The position numbers and the translations under genes are program-made. The notes beneath the pieces are model-generated. The model made no database searches. It was not told the origin of the DNA and saw only the letters and a program-made list of their open reading frames with translations. A stretch of 64,000 nucleotides of DNA from NCBI GenBank assembly GCA_963665155.2, contig OY761986.2, positions 930,001-994,000 of the forward strand, given 5' to 3'. Positions 35,962-44,444 of this stretch are shown here, piece after piece (the first letter of the stretch is position 1; each line of letters starts with the position of its first letter). Origin of the DNA: UBA1141 sp963665155. GTDB lineage: Bacteria; Chloroflexota; Dehalococcoidia; Lucifugimonadales; UBA3495.

Positions 35962-36153
35962 GGCTGGGGACCTCCTAAAATCATACGAGATAGATTTTTT
36001 AGTCTTTTTATGCAATCAAGCCATTTCGGCCCCCTGGAATTAATTAGGCGTGGGAACCGAAGCTTATTAACGGCTAGTGTACCATCGCTCCGGCTTCTTG
36101 GTCTGCCACCCTAAGCTATCGTCCCTAGCCAAGCGCAAGTCCGGCTTTTCAAC

Positions 36154-36191
36154 GGTCAAAGTGCTGCGGCGTAAGGTCAAAGTGATATAAT
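36154..36191 (+). promoter_or_regulatory. leuC promoter region with repeated operator-like site
   Basis: A TATAAT box at 36186-36191 lies 215 bp before leuC. A 10-bp sequence GGTCAAAGTG occurs twice, at 36154-36163 and 36175-36184, 21 bp apart start to start (two helical turns), the second copy touching the -10 box. The layout suits a dimeric repressor or activator; which one is unknown. No good -35 hexamer was found, in keeping with an activated promoter. Confidence 0.55.
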
Positions 36192-36405
36192 GACTTTCGA
36201 ATTTTCCTGCTCCAGCGAAACACGCCTCAGCCGAAATCCGGCGATTATTTGGCGCTCGGTTGTCGTTCGTTTAATATCGGCAGCTCTAACGCTCAAATGC
36301 AAGTTGGGATGTCGTGAGTCAGGTTTCGCTATTCAACCGCCAAGAATGCGAACTTTGTGTTCAAATCCGGTCATTTCGGAAAATCCCGAGGAGAAATAGC
36401 TCAAC

Positions 36406-37809
36406 ATGCCGCCACAAACCATGTTCGAAAAAATTTGGAATGCTCATCTGGTTCATGAAGAGCCGGAGCAGCCGTCGATAATTTACGTGGACCTTCACTT
36501 GGTGCACGAAGTTACCTCCGCCCAAGCGTTTGACGGCCTGAGAATGGCAGGACGCCCGGTGCGGCGGACCGACCTGACGGTGGCCACGGCCGACCATAAC
36601 ACCCCAACCTGGGAGTTGACCCGCCCGGTGGTCGACGAAATCTCCATCAGGCAACTCGACGCCCTCACCAAGAACTGTGAAGAGTTCGGGGTTACGCTGT
36701 ACGACCGGTTCAGTCCTTATCAAGGAATCGTCCATATAATAGGCCCCGACTTGGGCTATACCCAACCGGGTAAGACGGTGGTCTGCGGCGACAGTCACAC
36801 GGCAACCCACGGAGCGTTGGGCTCTTTCGCCATTGGCATCGGCACTTCGGAAGTGGAGCACGTACTGGCCACCCAGACCCTGCGCCAGTACAAACCCAAT
36901 ACCATGGAAATCAGGATCAATGGCGAATTACCGACAGGCGTTTCACCCAAGGACGTCATCTTGGGGATAATTGGGCGTATTGGTGTAAACGGTGGAGTGG
37001 GACACGTAATCGAGTACACCGGTGAGGCCATCCGCTCCATGTCTATGGACGGTCGGATGACCGTTTGCAACATGACAATAGAAGGCGGTGCCAGAGCGGG
37101 GATGATCGCTCCCGACCAGACAACCTTCGATTACCTGCGCGGTCGCCGCTTCGCCCCACAAGGCAAGGATTTTGACGATGCCGTGGAGCGGTGGAAGGCC
37201 ATGCCCACGGACCCAGGCGCCAAGTTCGACCGTATGGTGGAAATCGAGGCCTCCAGCTTGGAGCCATTCGTCACTTGGGGGATAAATCCGGGCATGGTTA
37301 TTCCGGTAACCGGTAGGATACCTGATCCGGCGTCATACTCCGACCCGAACGAGCGGGAGGTCGCCGAGAGAGCGATCCAATACATGGGGCTCGAGCCGAA
37401 TACTCCCATGGAAGACGTAAAGATCGATCGGGTTTTCATTGGCGCTTGCACCAACGCGCGTTTGGAAGACCTGCGGGCCGCCGCCGAGGTGGTCAGGGGC
37501 AAGAAAGCGCACCCCGATGTATACAGCATGGTGGTTCCCGGCTCGGCGCTGATCAAGCAACAAGCCGAAGAGGAAGGATTGGACCGCATCTTCACCGAGG
37601 CAGGGTTCGACTGGCGGGTGGCTGGTTGCTCCATGTGCCTGGGTATGAACCCGGATATTCTGGACGCAGGACAGCGTTGCGCATCTACGTCAAACCGCAA
37701 TTTCGAGAACCGCCAAGGCAAAGGAGGTCGCACCCATCTGGTCAGCCCGGCCATGGCAGCGGCGGCGGGAATCGCTGGCCACTTCGTGGACATCAGGGAG
37801 TGGTCTTAG
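36406..37809 (+). CDS. leuC: 3-isopropylmalate dehydratase large subunit
   Basis: 467 residues, ATG after GAGGAGAAATAGCTCAAC. Aconitase-family features: HLVHEVTSAQAFDGLR, VCGDSHTATHGALGSFAIG, and the 4Fe-4S cysteines in GACTNARLEDLR and CSMCLGMN. With LeuD it converts 2-isopropylmalate to 3-isopropylmalate in leucine synthesis. The small-subunit gene follows after one intervening NTF2-like gene. The leader of about 200 bases holds no leader peptide that I can identify (no run of Leu codons). Confidence 0.95.
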   Translation: MPPQTMFEKIWNAHLVHEEPEQPSIIYVDLHLVHEVTSAQAFDGLRMAGRPVRRTDLTVATADHNTPTWELTRPVVDEISIRQLDALTKNCEEFGVTLYDRFSPYQGIVHIIGPDLGYTQPGKTVVCGDSHTATHGALGSFAIGIGTSEVEHVLATQTLRQYKPNTMEIRINGELPTGVSPKDVILGIIGRIGVNGGVGHVIEYTGEAIRSMSMDGRMTVCNMTIEGGARAGMIAPDQTTFDYLRGRRFAPQGKDFDDAVERWKAMPTDPGAKFDRMVEIEASSLEPFVTWGINPGMVIPVTGRIPDPASYSDPNEREVAERAIQYMGLEPNTPMEDVKIDRVFIGACTNARLEDLRAAAEVVRGKKAHPDVYSMVVPGSALIKQQAEEEGLDRIFTEAGFDWRVAGCSMCLGMNPDILDAGQRCASTSNRNFENRQGKGGRTHLVSPAMAAAAGIAGHFVDIREWS

Positions 37810-37846
37810 ATAGGGCAATCCGACGAGCAATGAGCCCAGTTCACTA

Positions 37847-38188
37847 ATGATAGACAGACAATTCGCTCTTGAGTTCGCCGGGGAGTGGGTGAGGGCGTGG
37901 AACGCACACGATCTGGAAGCGATTCTATCCCACTACAGCAATGACTTCGAGATGACCAGCCCTTTTATCCCGTCGGTCACCGGTGGGACCGCCACGTCCT
38001 TGAAAGGCAAGGACGCTGTTGGTAAATACTGGATATCAGCCTTTGAGCGGTTACTGGATGTCCTGATATCCGTAGACAGTCTGGTGATTTACTACCGGTC
38101 TGTCATGAGCAAGATGGCAGCCGAAATAATGATCTTTGGGGAAGAAAACAAAGTCGTTAAATCCATCGCCCACTATGATGAAGTCTAA
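37847..38188 (+). CDS. NTF2-like (SnoaL-type) protein between leuC and leuD
   Basis: 113 residues with the SnoaL/NTF2-like start FAGEWVRAWNAHDLEAILSHYSNDFEMTSPF and a central G-K-D-A-V segment (SLKGKDAVGKYWISAF). Proteins of this cone-shaped fold include isomerases, dehydratases and small-ligand-binding proteins, often without known function. It lies inside the leu operon: 37 bp after leuC, 27 bp before leuD, all on the same strand. An insertion between the two subunit genes is unusual. No catalytic residues can be assigned. Confidence 0.75.
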   Translation: MIDRQFALEFAGEWVRAWNAHDLEAILSHYSNDFEMTSPFIPSVTGGTATSLKGKDAVGKYWISAFERLLDVLISVDSLVIYYRSVMSKMAAEIMIFGEENKVVKSIAHYDEV

Positions 38189-38215
38189 TTTGAGAACATT
38201 TAATGGAGAGCCAAG

Positions 38216-38809
38216 ATGGACCCTTTTGTAAAGCTAAACGGAACAGCAGCGCCTCTGGACCGGGTAAACGTGGACACGGACCAGATTATTCCGGCAGTCT
38301 ACTTAAAAAGCATCGAGCGCACCGGGTTCGGCGAGCACCTATTTGCTCCCTGGCGATTTGACGCCAACGGCGACCCCGTCCCGGATTTTGTATTGAACAT
38401 ACCGGCATACAGCGATGCAGCGGTTCTGGTTGCTGGCCGGAATTTCGGCTGCGGCTCGTCTCGGGAGCACGCACCTTGGGCTTTGCGAGACTACGGCATA
38501 AAGTGCGTCATAGCGACCAGCTTTGCCGACATATTCTTCAGCAACTGCTTCCAGAATGGTCTGCTGCCCTTAGTGTTGCCCGAAGAGCAAGTGCGTGAGA
38601 TTCTGGACCACACGATGGCAAATCCAGGGATCAAGCTGACGGTGGACTTGGAAAGCCAGCGAGTTTGGTCGGAAGACGAGAAAATCTCAATTTCTTTCGA
38701 GATCGAGCCTGCCCGCCGTCATGCCCTGCTGAACGGCCTGGACAACATCGGGCTAACCTTGGCTCACGATGACAAGATCTCGGCCTACGAAAGTTCCAGA
38801 GGGCTATAA
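38216..38809 (+). CDS. leuD: 3-isopropylmalate dehydratase small subunit
   Basis: 197 residues, ATG after GGAGAGCCAAG. It has the swivelling-domain pattern of LeuD: VNVDTDQIIPAVYLKS, then the conserved NFGCGSSREHAPWALRDYG, and a C-terminus of usual length. It forms the heterodimer with LeuC. Expected to be co-transcribed with leuC and the NTF2-like gene. leuA, leuB and ilv genes are not in the window. Confidence 0.95.
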   Translation: MDPFVKLNGTAAPLDRVNVDTDQIIPAVYLKSIERTGFGEHLFAPWRFDANGDPVPDFVLNIPAYSDAAVLVAGRNFGCGSSREHAPWALRDYGIKCVIATSFADIFFSNCFQNGLLPLVLPEEQVREILDHTMANPGIKLTVDLESQRVWSEDEKISISFEIEPARRHALLNGLDNIGLTLAHDDKISAYESSRGL

Positions 38810-38888
38810 ACTGGTGTGGATTCGGGTAGTAGGCGTCGATATTTTCAATATGGGTATCGGTGCCTGGAAAACCGCGTCGAGGATCACG

Positions 38889-39200
38889 TTAGGTTGAGTT
38901 CGGGTCCTCGAGTAGGGCCTCGCGCTCGCCAAGCCATTGCTTGAACGAGCGCTGGCTCTCGCCGGAGGACTTACCAGAAATCAAGTTTTCTACACTTATG
39001 TCTTCGTCCAAATCCGGCCAGTGCAGCCCTTCCCCCGCTCCTATCAACTTCCAATTACTGCGCTGTTTCTGGGTTCCATGCATTAGTCGAGGGTACCATG
39101 CGAGAGGAACGGATACGCTACGTCCGTCTACCAAGTCTACATGCAATGATTCCTGGTCGATTTCGACGTTTTGCGCTCGAATTTCCGAAATCTCAGTCAT
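38889..39200 (-). CDS. DUF2442-type protein
   Basis: 103 residues. The central VDLVDGRSVSVPLAWYPRLM is the family hallmark of DUF2442, followed by HWPDLDEDISVENLISGKSS. DUF2442 proteins are often encoded next to DUF4160 proteins in a toxin-antitoxin-like arrangement; here the DUF4160 gene is directly upstream and overlaps by 8 bp. The ATG of this gene lies inside the end of its neighbour, so the two are translationally coupled. Function not established. Confidence 0.85.
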   Translation of the reverse strand: MTEISEIRAQNVEIDQESLHVDLVDGRSVSVPLAWYPRLMHGTQKQRSNWKLIGAGEGLHWPDLDEDISVENLISGKSSGESQRSFKQWLGEREALLEDPNST

Positions 39201-39429
39201 TAAAATAATTATTCCAACTGATCATAAAATGATCCCGATATTCATCCACAATATCAATTATACGATTTATTTCGTTTCTTCTAAAGCCGTTATTCCTTTG
39301 AAGCCTAACAGGGTCGAGCCAAATTTTTGCGGTTCTGTTATCGAGTTCAACATGAACATAGGGAGGTTCAATCAGGTCTCCGGCGTAGAAGAAGAACCGG
39401 AACTGCCCCGCTCGTAATACAGTTGGCAA
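39193..39429 (-). CDS. DUF4160-type protein
   Basis: 78 residues if the TTG at 39427-39429 (complement) is the start: it gives LPTVLRAGQFRFFFYAGD, where family members begin MPTVLR, and GGGAGAAG lies 4 bases upstream. A longer frame open to 39663 only overlaps the CaiB gene and has no similarity. EPPYVHVELD and AKIWLDPVRL are typical of DUF4160. It pairs with DUF2442 (8-bp overlap), a gene pair seen widely in mobile contexts; one may be a toxin-like and the other an antitoxin-like protein, which is unproven. Confidence 0.8.
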   Translation of the reverse strand: MPTVLRAGQFRFFFYAGDLIEPPYVHVELDNRTAKIWLDPVRLQRNNGFRRNEINRIIDIVDEYRDHFMISWNNYFND

Positions 39430-39466
39430 GTACTTCTCCCAACTCGGATCTTCGATTACCTCGACG

Positions 39467-40870
39467 TCACTGGGGCCTTTGGGGGTACTTCCTTTCAGAA
39501 GTCGGTGGGTAAGCTTTGGAAACCTTTTCTTGGAAATCAGTCTCGTAGCGTTGCATCCGGCCTTGGCGTACCTGCTCGTCCAATGGGGGCCTTTGCACCG
39601 GACGAGGACTGACCGGTGCGTACCCAATAACACCGTTCCGCTCCAATTCCGCCAATTGCGCATCGCTGCGGCACAGGAGTTCCCCCAGAACTAGATTGTT
39701 GTGCTCGCCCATCATAGGCGCAGCATTGCCGGGCACGGCGGGAGTGGCCGCCAGTTTCCACGGTCTGCTGGCGTAAGGGAGAGGCGGTATTTTCGTGCTG
39801 GGATGGTGGGAAACTACCTCGTAGAATCCCCGTTCTTCCAGGTGAGGGTCAAAAAGCAGGTCCTTGCTATCTAGTACCGCACCCGCTGGCACGCCTTGGG
39901 CTTGTAGCTGGCTCATCAGATGGTGGGCTTCCCATTTACCGGTTTGCTCGGCCACGAGGGCGTCCAGGTCAAGGCGATTGTCCCACCGGGTCAATCCTTG
40001 GAAAAACCGAGGGTCTTTGGACCATGTTTCTTTACCCAATACACCACAGAGCGACTGCCACTGGTCGTCGTCTCCAACTGCGATAGCGATCCAGCGGTCA
40101 TCGCCTTGGCATGGGTAGCAACCGTGAGGAGCTTTTGACGGATGCTGGTTGCCCATCCGAGGCTGAATCCTGCCATTGACGGCAAATTCCATGAGAGCTT
40201 CGGGCACTGTGGCGCTGGCCGTCTGGGTCTGGGAGATGTCGATGAACTGGCCTTGGCCGGTACGCAGCCGGTGCATCAGCGCCGCCATAACCGCATAAAC
40301 CGTGTGCTCCCCGGCGGTGTAGTCGGTGTAGGGAATCTCGGGCATGGAAGGAGGCCCGTCGGCATAGCCGCTGGTGTAGGCTAGACCCGAAGCTCCTTCC
40401 GTGGCGGGACCAGTTGCCCCGAAGCCGGACCATGGACCGGAATAGCCGTAGCCGGTTGACGACACCATGATGATGTCCGGTCGAATTTTTCGCAGGTCCT
40501 CATACTCCAGCTTGAAATTCTTGATGACCCGGGGCGTAAAGTTCTCGACGAAGACGTCGCTTATGGACACCAACTGTCTGAGTATCGAGATGCCGTCCTC
40601 GCTGCTAAGGTCCAGGGTAATGCCCAACTTGTTCCGGTTTTGTTCGTAGAAGTTGGCTCCCTTGTTCCAAAATTCCCCGGAAATGTCGTTCAAGTAGACC
40701 GAATCGCCCCGATAGCTCTCCAAGCGTTGACAGGACTCCATGCGTATCACTTGGGCACCCATGTCGCCCAGCATTTTCATCGCCCAGGGGATGGCAATAA
40801 GCTGCCCCATCTCGACGATGCGCACTCCATTTAAAGGCGCGGGTGGTGCTGTGTTTGATGACCGGGGCAA
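39467..40870 (-). CDS. CaiB/BaiF-family CoA-transferase
   Basis: 467 residues of a class III CoA-transferase: start NGVRIVEMGQLIAIPWAMKM, VEN-FTPRV, and the central GQFIDISQTQTASATVPE region where the catalytic Asp normally lies. It contains the usual second-domain C-terminal KIPPLPYASRPWKLAATPA. Such enzymes move CoA between acids (for example carnitine, formate or succinate thioesters). The C-terminus is extended by about 40 residues (RPPLDEQVRQGRMQRY). The gene follows the next CaiB gene by 2 bp, so the two are probably translated together. Confidence 0.9.
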   Translation of the reverse strand: MPRSSNTAPPAPLNGVRIVEMGQLIAIPWAMKMLGDMGAQVIRMESCQRLESYRGDSVYLNDISGEFWNKGANFYEQNRNKLGITLDLSSEDGISILRQLVSISDVFVENFTPRVIKNFKLEYEDLRKIRPDIIMVSSTGYGYSGPWSGFGATGPATEGASGLAYTSGYADGPPSMPEIPYTDYTAGEHTVYAVMAALMHRLRTGQGQFIDISQTQTASATVPEALMEFAVNGRIQPRMGNQHPSKAPHGCYPCQGDDRWIAIAVGDDDQWQSLCGVLGKETWSKDPRFFQGLTRWDNRLDLDALVAEQTGKWEAHHLMSQLQAQGVPAGAVLDSKDLLFDPHLEERGFYEVVSHHPSTKIPPLPYASRPWKLAATPAVPGNAAPMMGEHNNLVLGELLCRSDAQLAELERNGVIGYAPVSPRPVQRPPLDEQVRQGRMQRYETDFQEKVSKAYPPTSERKYPQRPQ

Positions 40871-40872
40871 AG

Positions 40873-42072
40873 TTAAATGACCTCCGACGCCCGCAATCGG
40901 GGCAGTTCTTCCACGGCGATACCCAACCGGTCTCCGAAGACCGCACTGTTGTGTTGCCCCAGTGTCGGAGCGGGGCTTTTGACGTCCCAGGGAGTGCCAT
41001 CCATCAGGAAGGGCGCTCCCGGATAGGTGAGCGGGCCTACTATTGGGTGGTCAATCTCGACAAAAAAGCCCCTGTGCTTCAGTTGTTCGTCGCCCAGCAC
41101 TTCTTTGGGAGACTGGATTACCCCGTAGGTAAACCGTTTCTCGTTGGCTGCGAAATACATATCGTATTTGTCCTTGGAAATGAAAATTCGGTCCAGGATT
41201 TCTCCCAACTCTTCGGCGTTGGCAAGGCGGGCCGAGGGAGTGTTGAATTTTTCGCCGTCCAGTTCTGGAGCGTCCAGAAAATCCACCACTATCTTCCAGT
41301 CCAGACCCAGGCCCATGCCGGGATTGGGCAGAATGTGGCCATCGGAGGTCTGCCGTATCCGGGTCAAGTCCCCACTATGGTTGGGCTGACGGCGTCGCAC
41401 GGCCCCGGTGTTGGTGTAGTTGTTGACCACATCCCTGAGAGCCGAAGCGATGGATTCTTGAATGGACAGGTCCACATGCTGGCCCTGTCCGGTAAGACGC
41501 TGATGATAAAGGGCCATCAGGGTAGCGGAAGCGGCATTTGTGCCCGCCTTAAACTGGGCTTGGTGCAGGGCGTGTTTCAAAGGCTCACGGTCGTAACTGC
41601 CGAAAATGTACATGAGACCGCCCAAGGCGTACTCGACAATGTCGTCGGCTTTATAGTCGCGGTAGGGCCCGGTCTGGCCGAAGTTGGAGATCGAAACCAT
41701 TACCAGCGAAGGATTTATCTCGCTCAAGGACCGGTAATCCAAACCCAGGGACGGCATTACTCGAGGCGCAAAATTTTCCACCAAGACGTCCGAGTCCCGC
41801 GCCAACTCTTTAAGCATGTTCAAGCCCTGGCTGGTGTTCAAGTTTAGGGTCACGCCTTGCTTATTGGTGTTGAGGTAAAGAAAGAGGAGGCTGTTGTCCG
41901 GGCCGATCTCGTCGTGGAAAAATGGGAGAAAGCGCCGGGCCGGGTCACCCTCAACGCGCTCCACCTTCACCACATCCGCGCCAAAATCCGCTAGCAGCTT
42001 GGTGCAGTACGGCCCGGCTATGTGGTGGGTAAGGTCCAGGACCTTCACCCCCTCAAGGGCTCCCTGGGACAT
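40873..42072 (-). CDS. CaiB/BaiF-family CoA-transferase
   Basis: 399 residues; start GVKVLDLTHHIAGPYCTKLL, then ADVVKVERVEGDPARR, VENFAPRVMPSLG, the catalytic-loop region GQGQHVDLSIQESIASAL with Asp in place, and the C-terminal APTLGQHNSAVFGDRLG. It resembles the CaiB relic at 14998 more than its direct neighbour (shared start and C-terminus). Two adjacent CaiB genes may encode subunits of a heteromer or transferases of a common pathway. The substrates are unknown; the many CoA-transferases in this region suggest breakdown of diverse organic acids. Confidence 0.92.
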   Translation of the reverse strand: MSQGALEGVKVLDLTHHIAGPYCTKLLADFGADVVKVERVEGDPARRFLPFFHDEIGPDNSLLFLYLNTNKQGVTLNLNTSQGLNMLKELARDSDVLVENFAPRVMPSLGLDYRSLSEINPSLVMVSISNFGQTGPYRDYKADDIVEYALGGLMYIFGSYDREPLKHALHQAQFKAGTNAASATLMALYHQRLTGQGQHVDLSIQESIASALRDVVNNYTNTGAVRRRQPNHSGDLTRIRQTSDGHILPNPGMGLGLDWKIVVDFLDAPELDGEKFNTPSARLANAEELGEILDRIFISKDKYDMYFAANEKRFTYGVIQSPKEVLGDEQLKHRGFFVEIDHPIVGPLTYPGAPFLMDGTPWDVKSPAPTLGQHNSAVFGDRLGIAVEELPRLRASEVI

Positions 42073-42217
42073 TTGCTTCTCCTGAAATTTGTTTCAATTT
42101 ACCGTCGGTGGTTGCTGTCACCCCCCGCTCGTGGGCTTGTCGAACCACGGCCGGCTTGGAGGCTTACCTCGGCGGATGGCAGCGTAAAGAGTGGCTTTCC
42201 CGAGGTTGTGTTGTTTC

Positions 42218-43484
42218 TTAGGTGGAAGGGCCGGAAACCACCGTAGGCCGGAACACCTGCACCCGGTGGTTGTCACTGTCGCCTCCATCGGAAACGTAGA
42301 CGCATCCCGCAGCGTCTACCGCAATGCCCTCAGGGTCATTGAACTGCCCATCGCCGCTGCCCAACGAGCCCCATTGACTCAGGAACCGGCCCTTGGCGTT
42401 GAACACTTGCACCCGATCGTTGAGGTTATCAACCACGAAGACATACCAGGAAACGGCCCTCGGAATCGAAAACCTGCACCCGATGATTGGATCTGTCGGC
42501 TATGTAGATGCGGCCTGCTGCGTCTACCGCAATCCCGCCAGGATATTTGAACTGGCCGTCGCCGGTACCCTCCGACCCCCACTGGGGCAGGAAACGTCCT
42601 GCGGCGTCGAATACTTGGACACGTTCGTTGCTGCGGTCGGTCACGTAAACCAACCCCGTTCCTTCCACTGCTACCCCAATAGGACCCTCGAACTGACCGT
42701 CGCCAGTGCCTGTCGAGCCCCAACGTGCGAGAAACCGGCCCTCGGCGTTGAACACTTGCATCCGGTCGTTGAGCGTATCCGCAACGTAGACCAGGCCCGC
42801 CCCGTTTAACGCAACTCCTTGTGGAGAGTCAAATTGGCCGTCGTCGGTGCCCTCCGAGCCCCACTGGCGCAGGAGCTTGCCCTCGGCGTCGAAAACCTGC
42901 AAACGGTGGTTGGACTCGTCAACCACGTAAACTTCCCCCGCGCCGTCCACCGCCAAGCCAGCAGGAAAAGAGAATTGTCCATCGCCACTGCCTTTCGAGC
43001 CCGACGAACGCAGGAACTCGAAATTGGCGAGCTGCAATGACGAGGGAGTCCGTTCCGGTGTCGGGATAGGCGAATGCGCCAACGGCATGTCAACCTGGGT
43101 GGCGTCAAGTCGTGCTTCAGACGGAGCGCCCTGTGGCGTCGCCCCCAGGTCCGACGGTTCGTCCAGTATCTGCCGCAACTCTATGGTGCCTATTTTGTCT
43201 ATGATGAAGTGCTCTAGGCCAGGCTCGCCCCGAAACCGACCTACGGGCCAAAATGATAGCTTTATTTCGTTGTAGTCCTCGTTTTCTTCTTGGCTCACAA
43301 GGTCCCAGACGAAATTTACGCCCGCATAGGCCGACCCCAGCATCTCAACGTAGAAGGCGGTATTCTCTCGAGCATGCCGTATGGCCAGCACGCGGGCCTG
43401 GTCCAGGCTCACGTAGCCAATCGCTTCACCTTCAAGGGTGAAGCCGAATTGTTGTTCTTTCTTTTGGTCGTCTTCCTGGGTCAT
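42218..43484 (-). pseudogene. NHL-repeat beta-propeller protein, one frameshift/repeat loss
   Basis: From MTQEDDQKKEQQ at 43484 comes an N-terminal domain (GYVSLDQARVLAIRHAREN, LSFWPVGRFRGEPG), a Pro/Ser-rich linker, and NHL repeats of about 45 residues (GDGQF-x-P-x-GVAVD-x-G-x-VYV-x-D-x-N-x-RVQVF). Four complete repeats run to GRFL, then the frame shifts near 42446: the in-frame end is VCLRG, while another frame has VDNLNDRVQVF, then a final repeat to 42218. The joining of GRFL to a later VYV segment suggests a deletion between repeats that removed most of one unit. The missing unit means the propeller would lack one blade. Secretion signal not seen. Confidence 0.8.
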
Positions 43485-43569
43485 CAAAAGCCTCTGATCA
43501 ATACCGCAGGGAAGGTGTTTTCGGCCTAGGCGCAGTTTCATACCCCGGTGGCAGCAACCCAATCCCACC

Positions 43570-44307
43570 TTAACCCTGGGGGTAGGTCATCTTCAGCAGG
43601 ACGTGCCGACGGTTTTTGGTGTAGGGGCGGACCTGCTCTCGCCAACGTCCCAACTCAACCGCTTCACCCCATCGGTTGCTGGTCAGCACGTCCGGGCTGT
43701 CCAGTTCGTACATGGCATGGAAAGTGGGCTCGCTCTCAAGGAGCACGGTCTGGGTCTTCCCGCCGATGAGCACCGAGAAGTTTTGCTTCTCGAACCGGGT
43801 TATCGGTCCCACTCCGTCGACTTTGGAAAGCTCCGGACAGTGCTCGGTATCATAAACGTCGTTAAACAGTTCCGTTTTCTCCGGGTCTACGTCCATGCTG
43901 GCGATGAACAAATATTTGGACTGTTTGGCTTTGGCGTTGTCACTCAATCCTTCGGGGTAGGTCATCTTTAGCAAGACATGCCGACGGTTCTTGGTGTAGG
44001 GGCGGACCTGTTCCGGCCAACGTCCCAACTCAACCGCTTCACCCCAACCGGGGCTGGTCAGCACGTCCGGGCTGTCCAGTTCGTACATGGCGTGGAAAGT
44101 GGGCTCGCTCTCAAGGACCACGGTCTGGGTTTTCCCGCCTATGAGCACCGAGAAGTTTTGCTTCTCGAACCGAGTAATCGGGCCCACTCCGGCGACATTA
44201 GAAAGCTCCGAGCAATGTTCCGTGTCATAAACGTCATTAAAGAGCGCCGCTTTCTCCGGGTCCACGTCCATGCTGGCGATGAACAAATATTTTGCCTGTT
44301 GAGGCAT
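43570..44307 (-). CDS. Protein of two nearly identical dimeric alpha/beta-barrel-like domains
   Basis: 245 residues made of two copies of about 115 residues, each with KYLFIASMDVDPEK, VYDTEHCxELS, FEKQNFSVLIGGKTQTV and YTKNRRHVLLKMTYP. The period is exactly 375 bp (125 codons), and the two halves differ at only a few positions, so the duplication is recent. The size and pattern recall the EthD/ferredoxin-like dimeric barrels found in degradation pathways, but I cannot name the family. The joining linker is LSDNAKAKQ. The gene is downstream of the ThDP enzyme at 44445 in the same direction. Confidence 0.8.
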   Translation of the reverse strand: MPQQAKYLFIASMDVDPEKAALFNDVYDTEHCSELSNVAGVGPITRFEKQNFSVLIGGKTQTVVLESEPTFHAMYELDSPDVLTSPGWGEAVELGRWPEQVRPYTKNRRHVLLKMTYPEGLSDNAKAKQSKYLFIASMDVDPEKTELFNDVYDTEHCPELSKVDGVGPITRFEKQNFSVLIGGKTQTVLLESEPTFHAMYELDSPDVLTSNRWGEAVELGRWREQVRPYTKNRRHVLLKMTYPQG

Positions 44308-44328
44308 GGTGTAACTCCTTCGTTAGTT

Positions 44329-44432
44329 ATCAGCCATCAGCAATCAGCAATCAGCTTATTTCGGGCCTGCCTAGCCACTCAGGTAGGGCAATCGGCACGG
44401 TTGATATAATGGCTGACCGCTGAAAGCTGACT
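44329..44432. repeat. Intergenic element with inverted heptamer arms
   Basis: Left arm: four tandem ATCAGCN units (44329-44356). Right arm: GCTGACC, GCTGAAA, GCTGACT (44412-44432), the inverse orientation. 55 bp of unrelated sequence lies between. It fills the gap between the small-domain protein start and the ThDP-enzyme stop. Confidence 0.75.
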
Positions 44433-44444
44433 GCTGGTAGCTTT

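Noticed and set aside
36250..36400. tRNA-like sequence before leuC (GTGTTCAAATCCGG)
   Set aside because: A T-loop-like stretch is visible but no acceptor, D or anticodon stems can be built around it.
39430..39663. Longer N-terminus for the DUF4160 protein
   Set aside because: The extension overlaps the CaiB gene in another frame and is not similar to the family, which begins at the MPTVLR-like segment.
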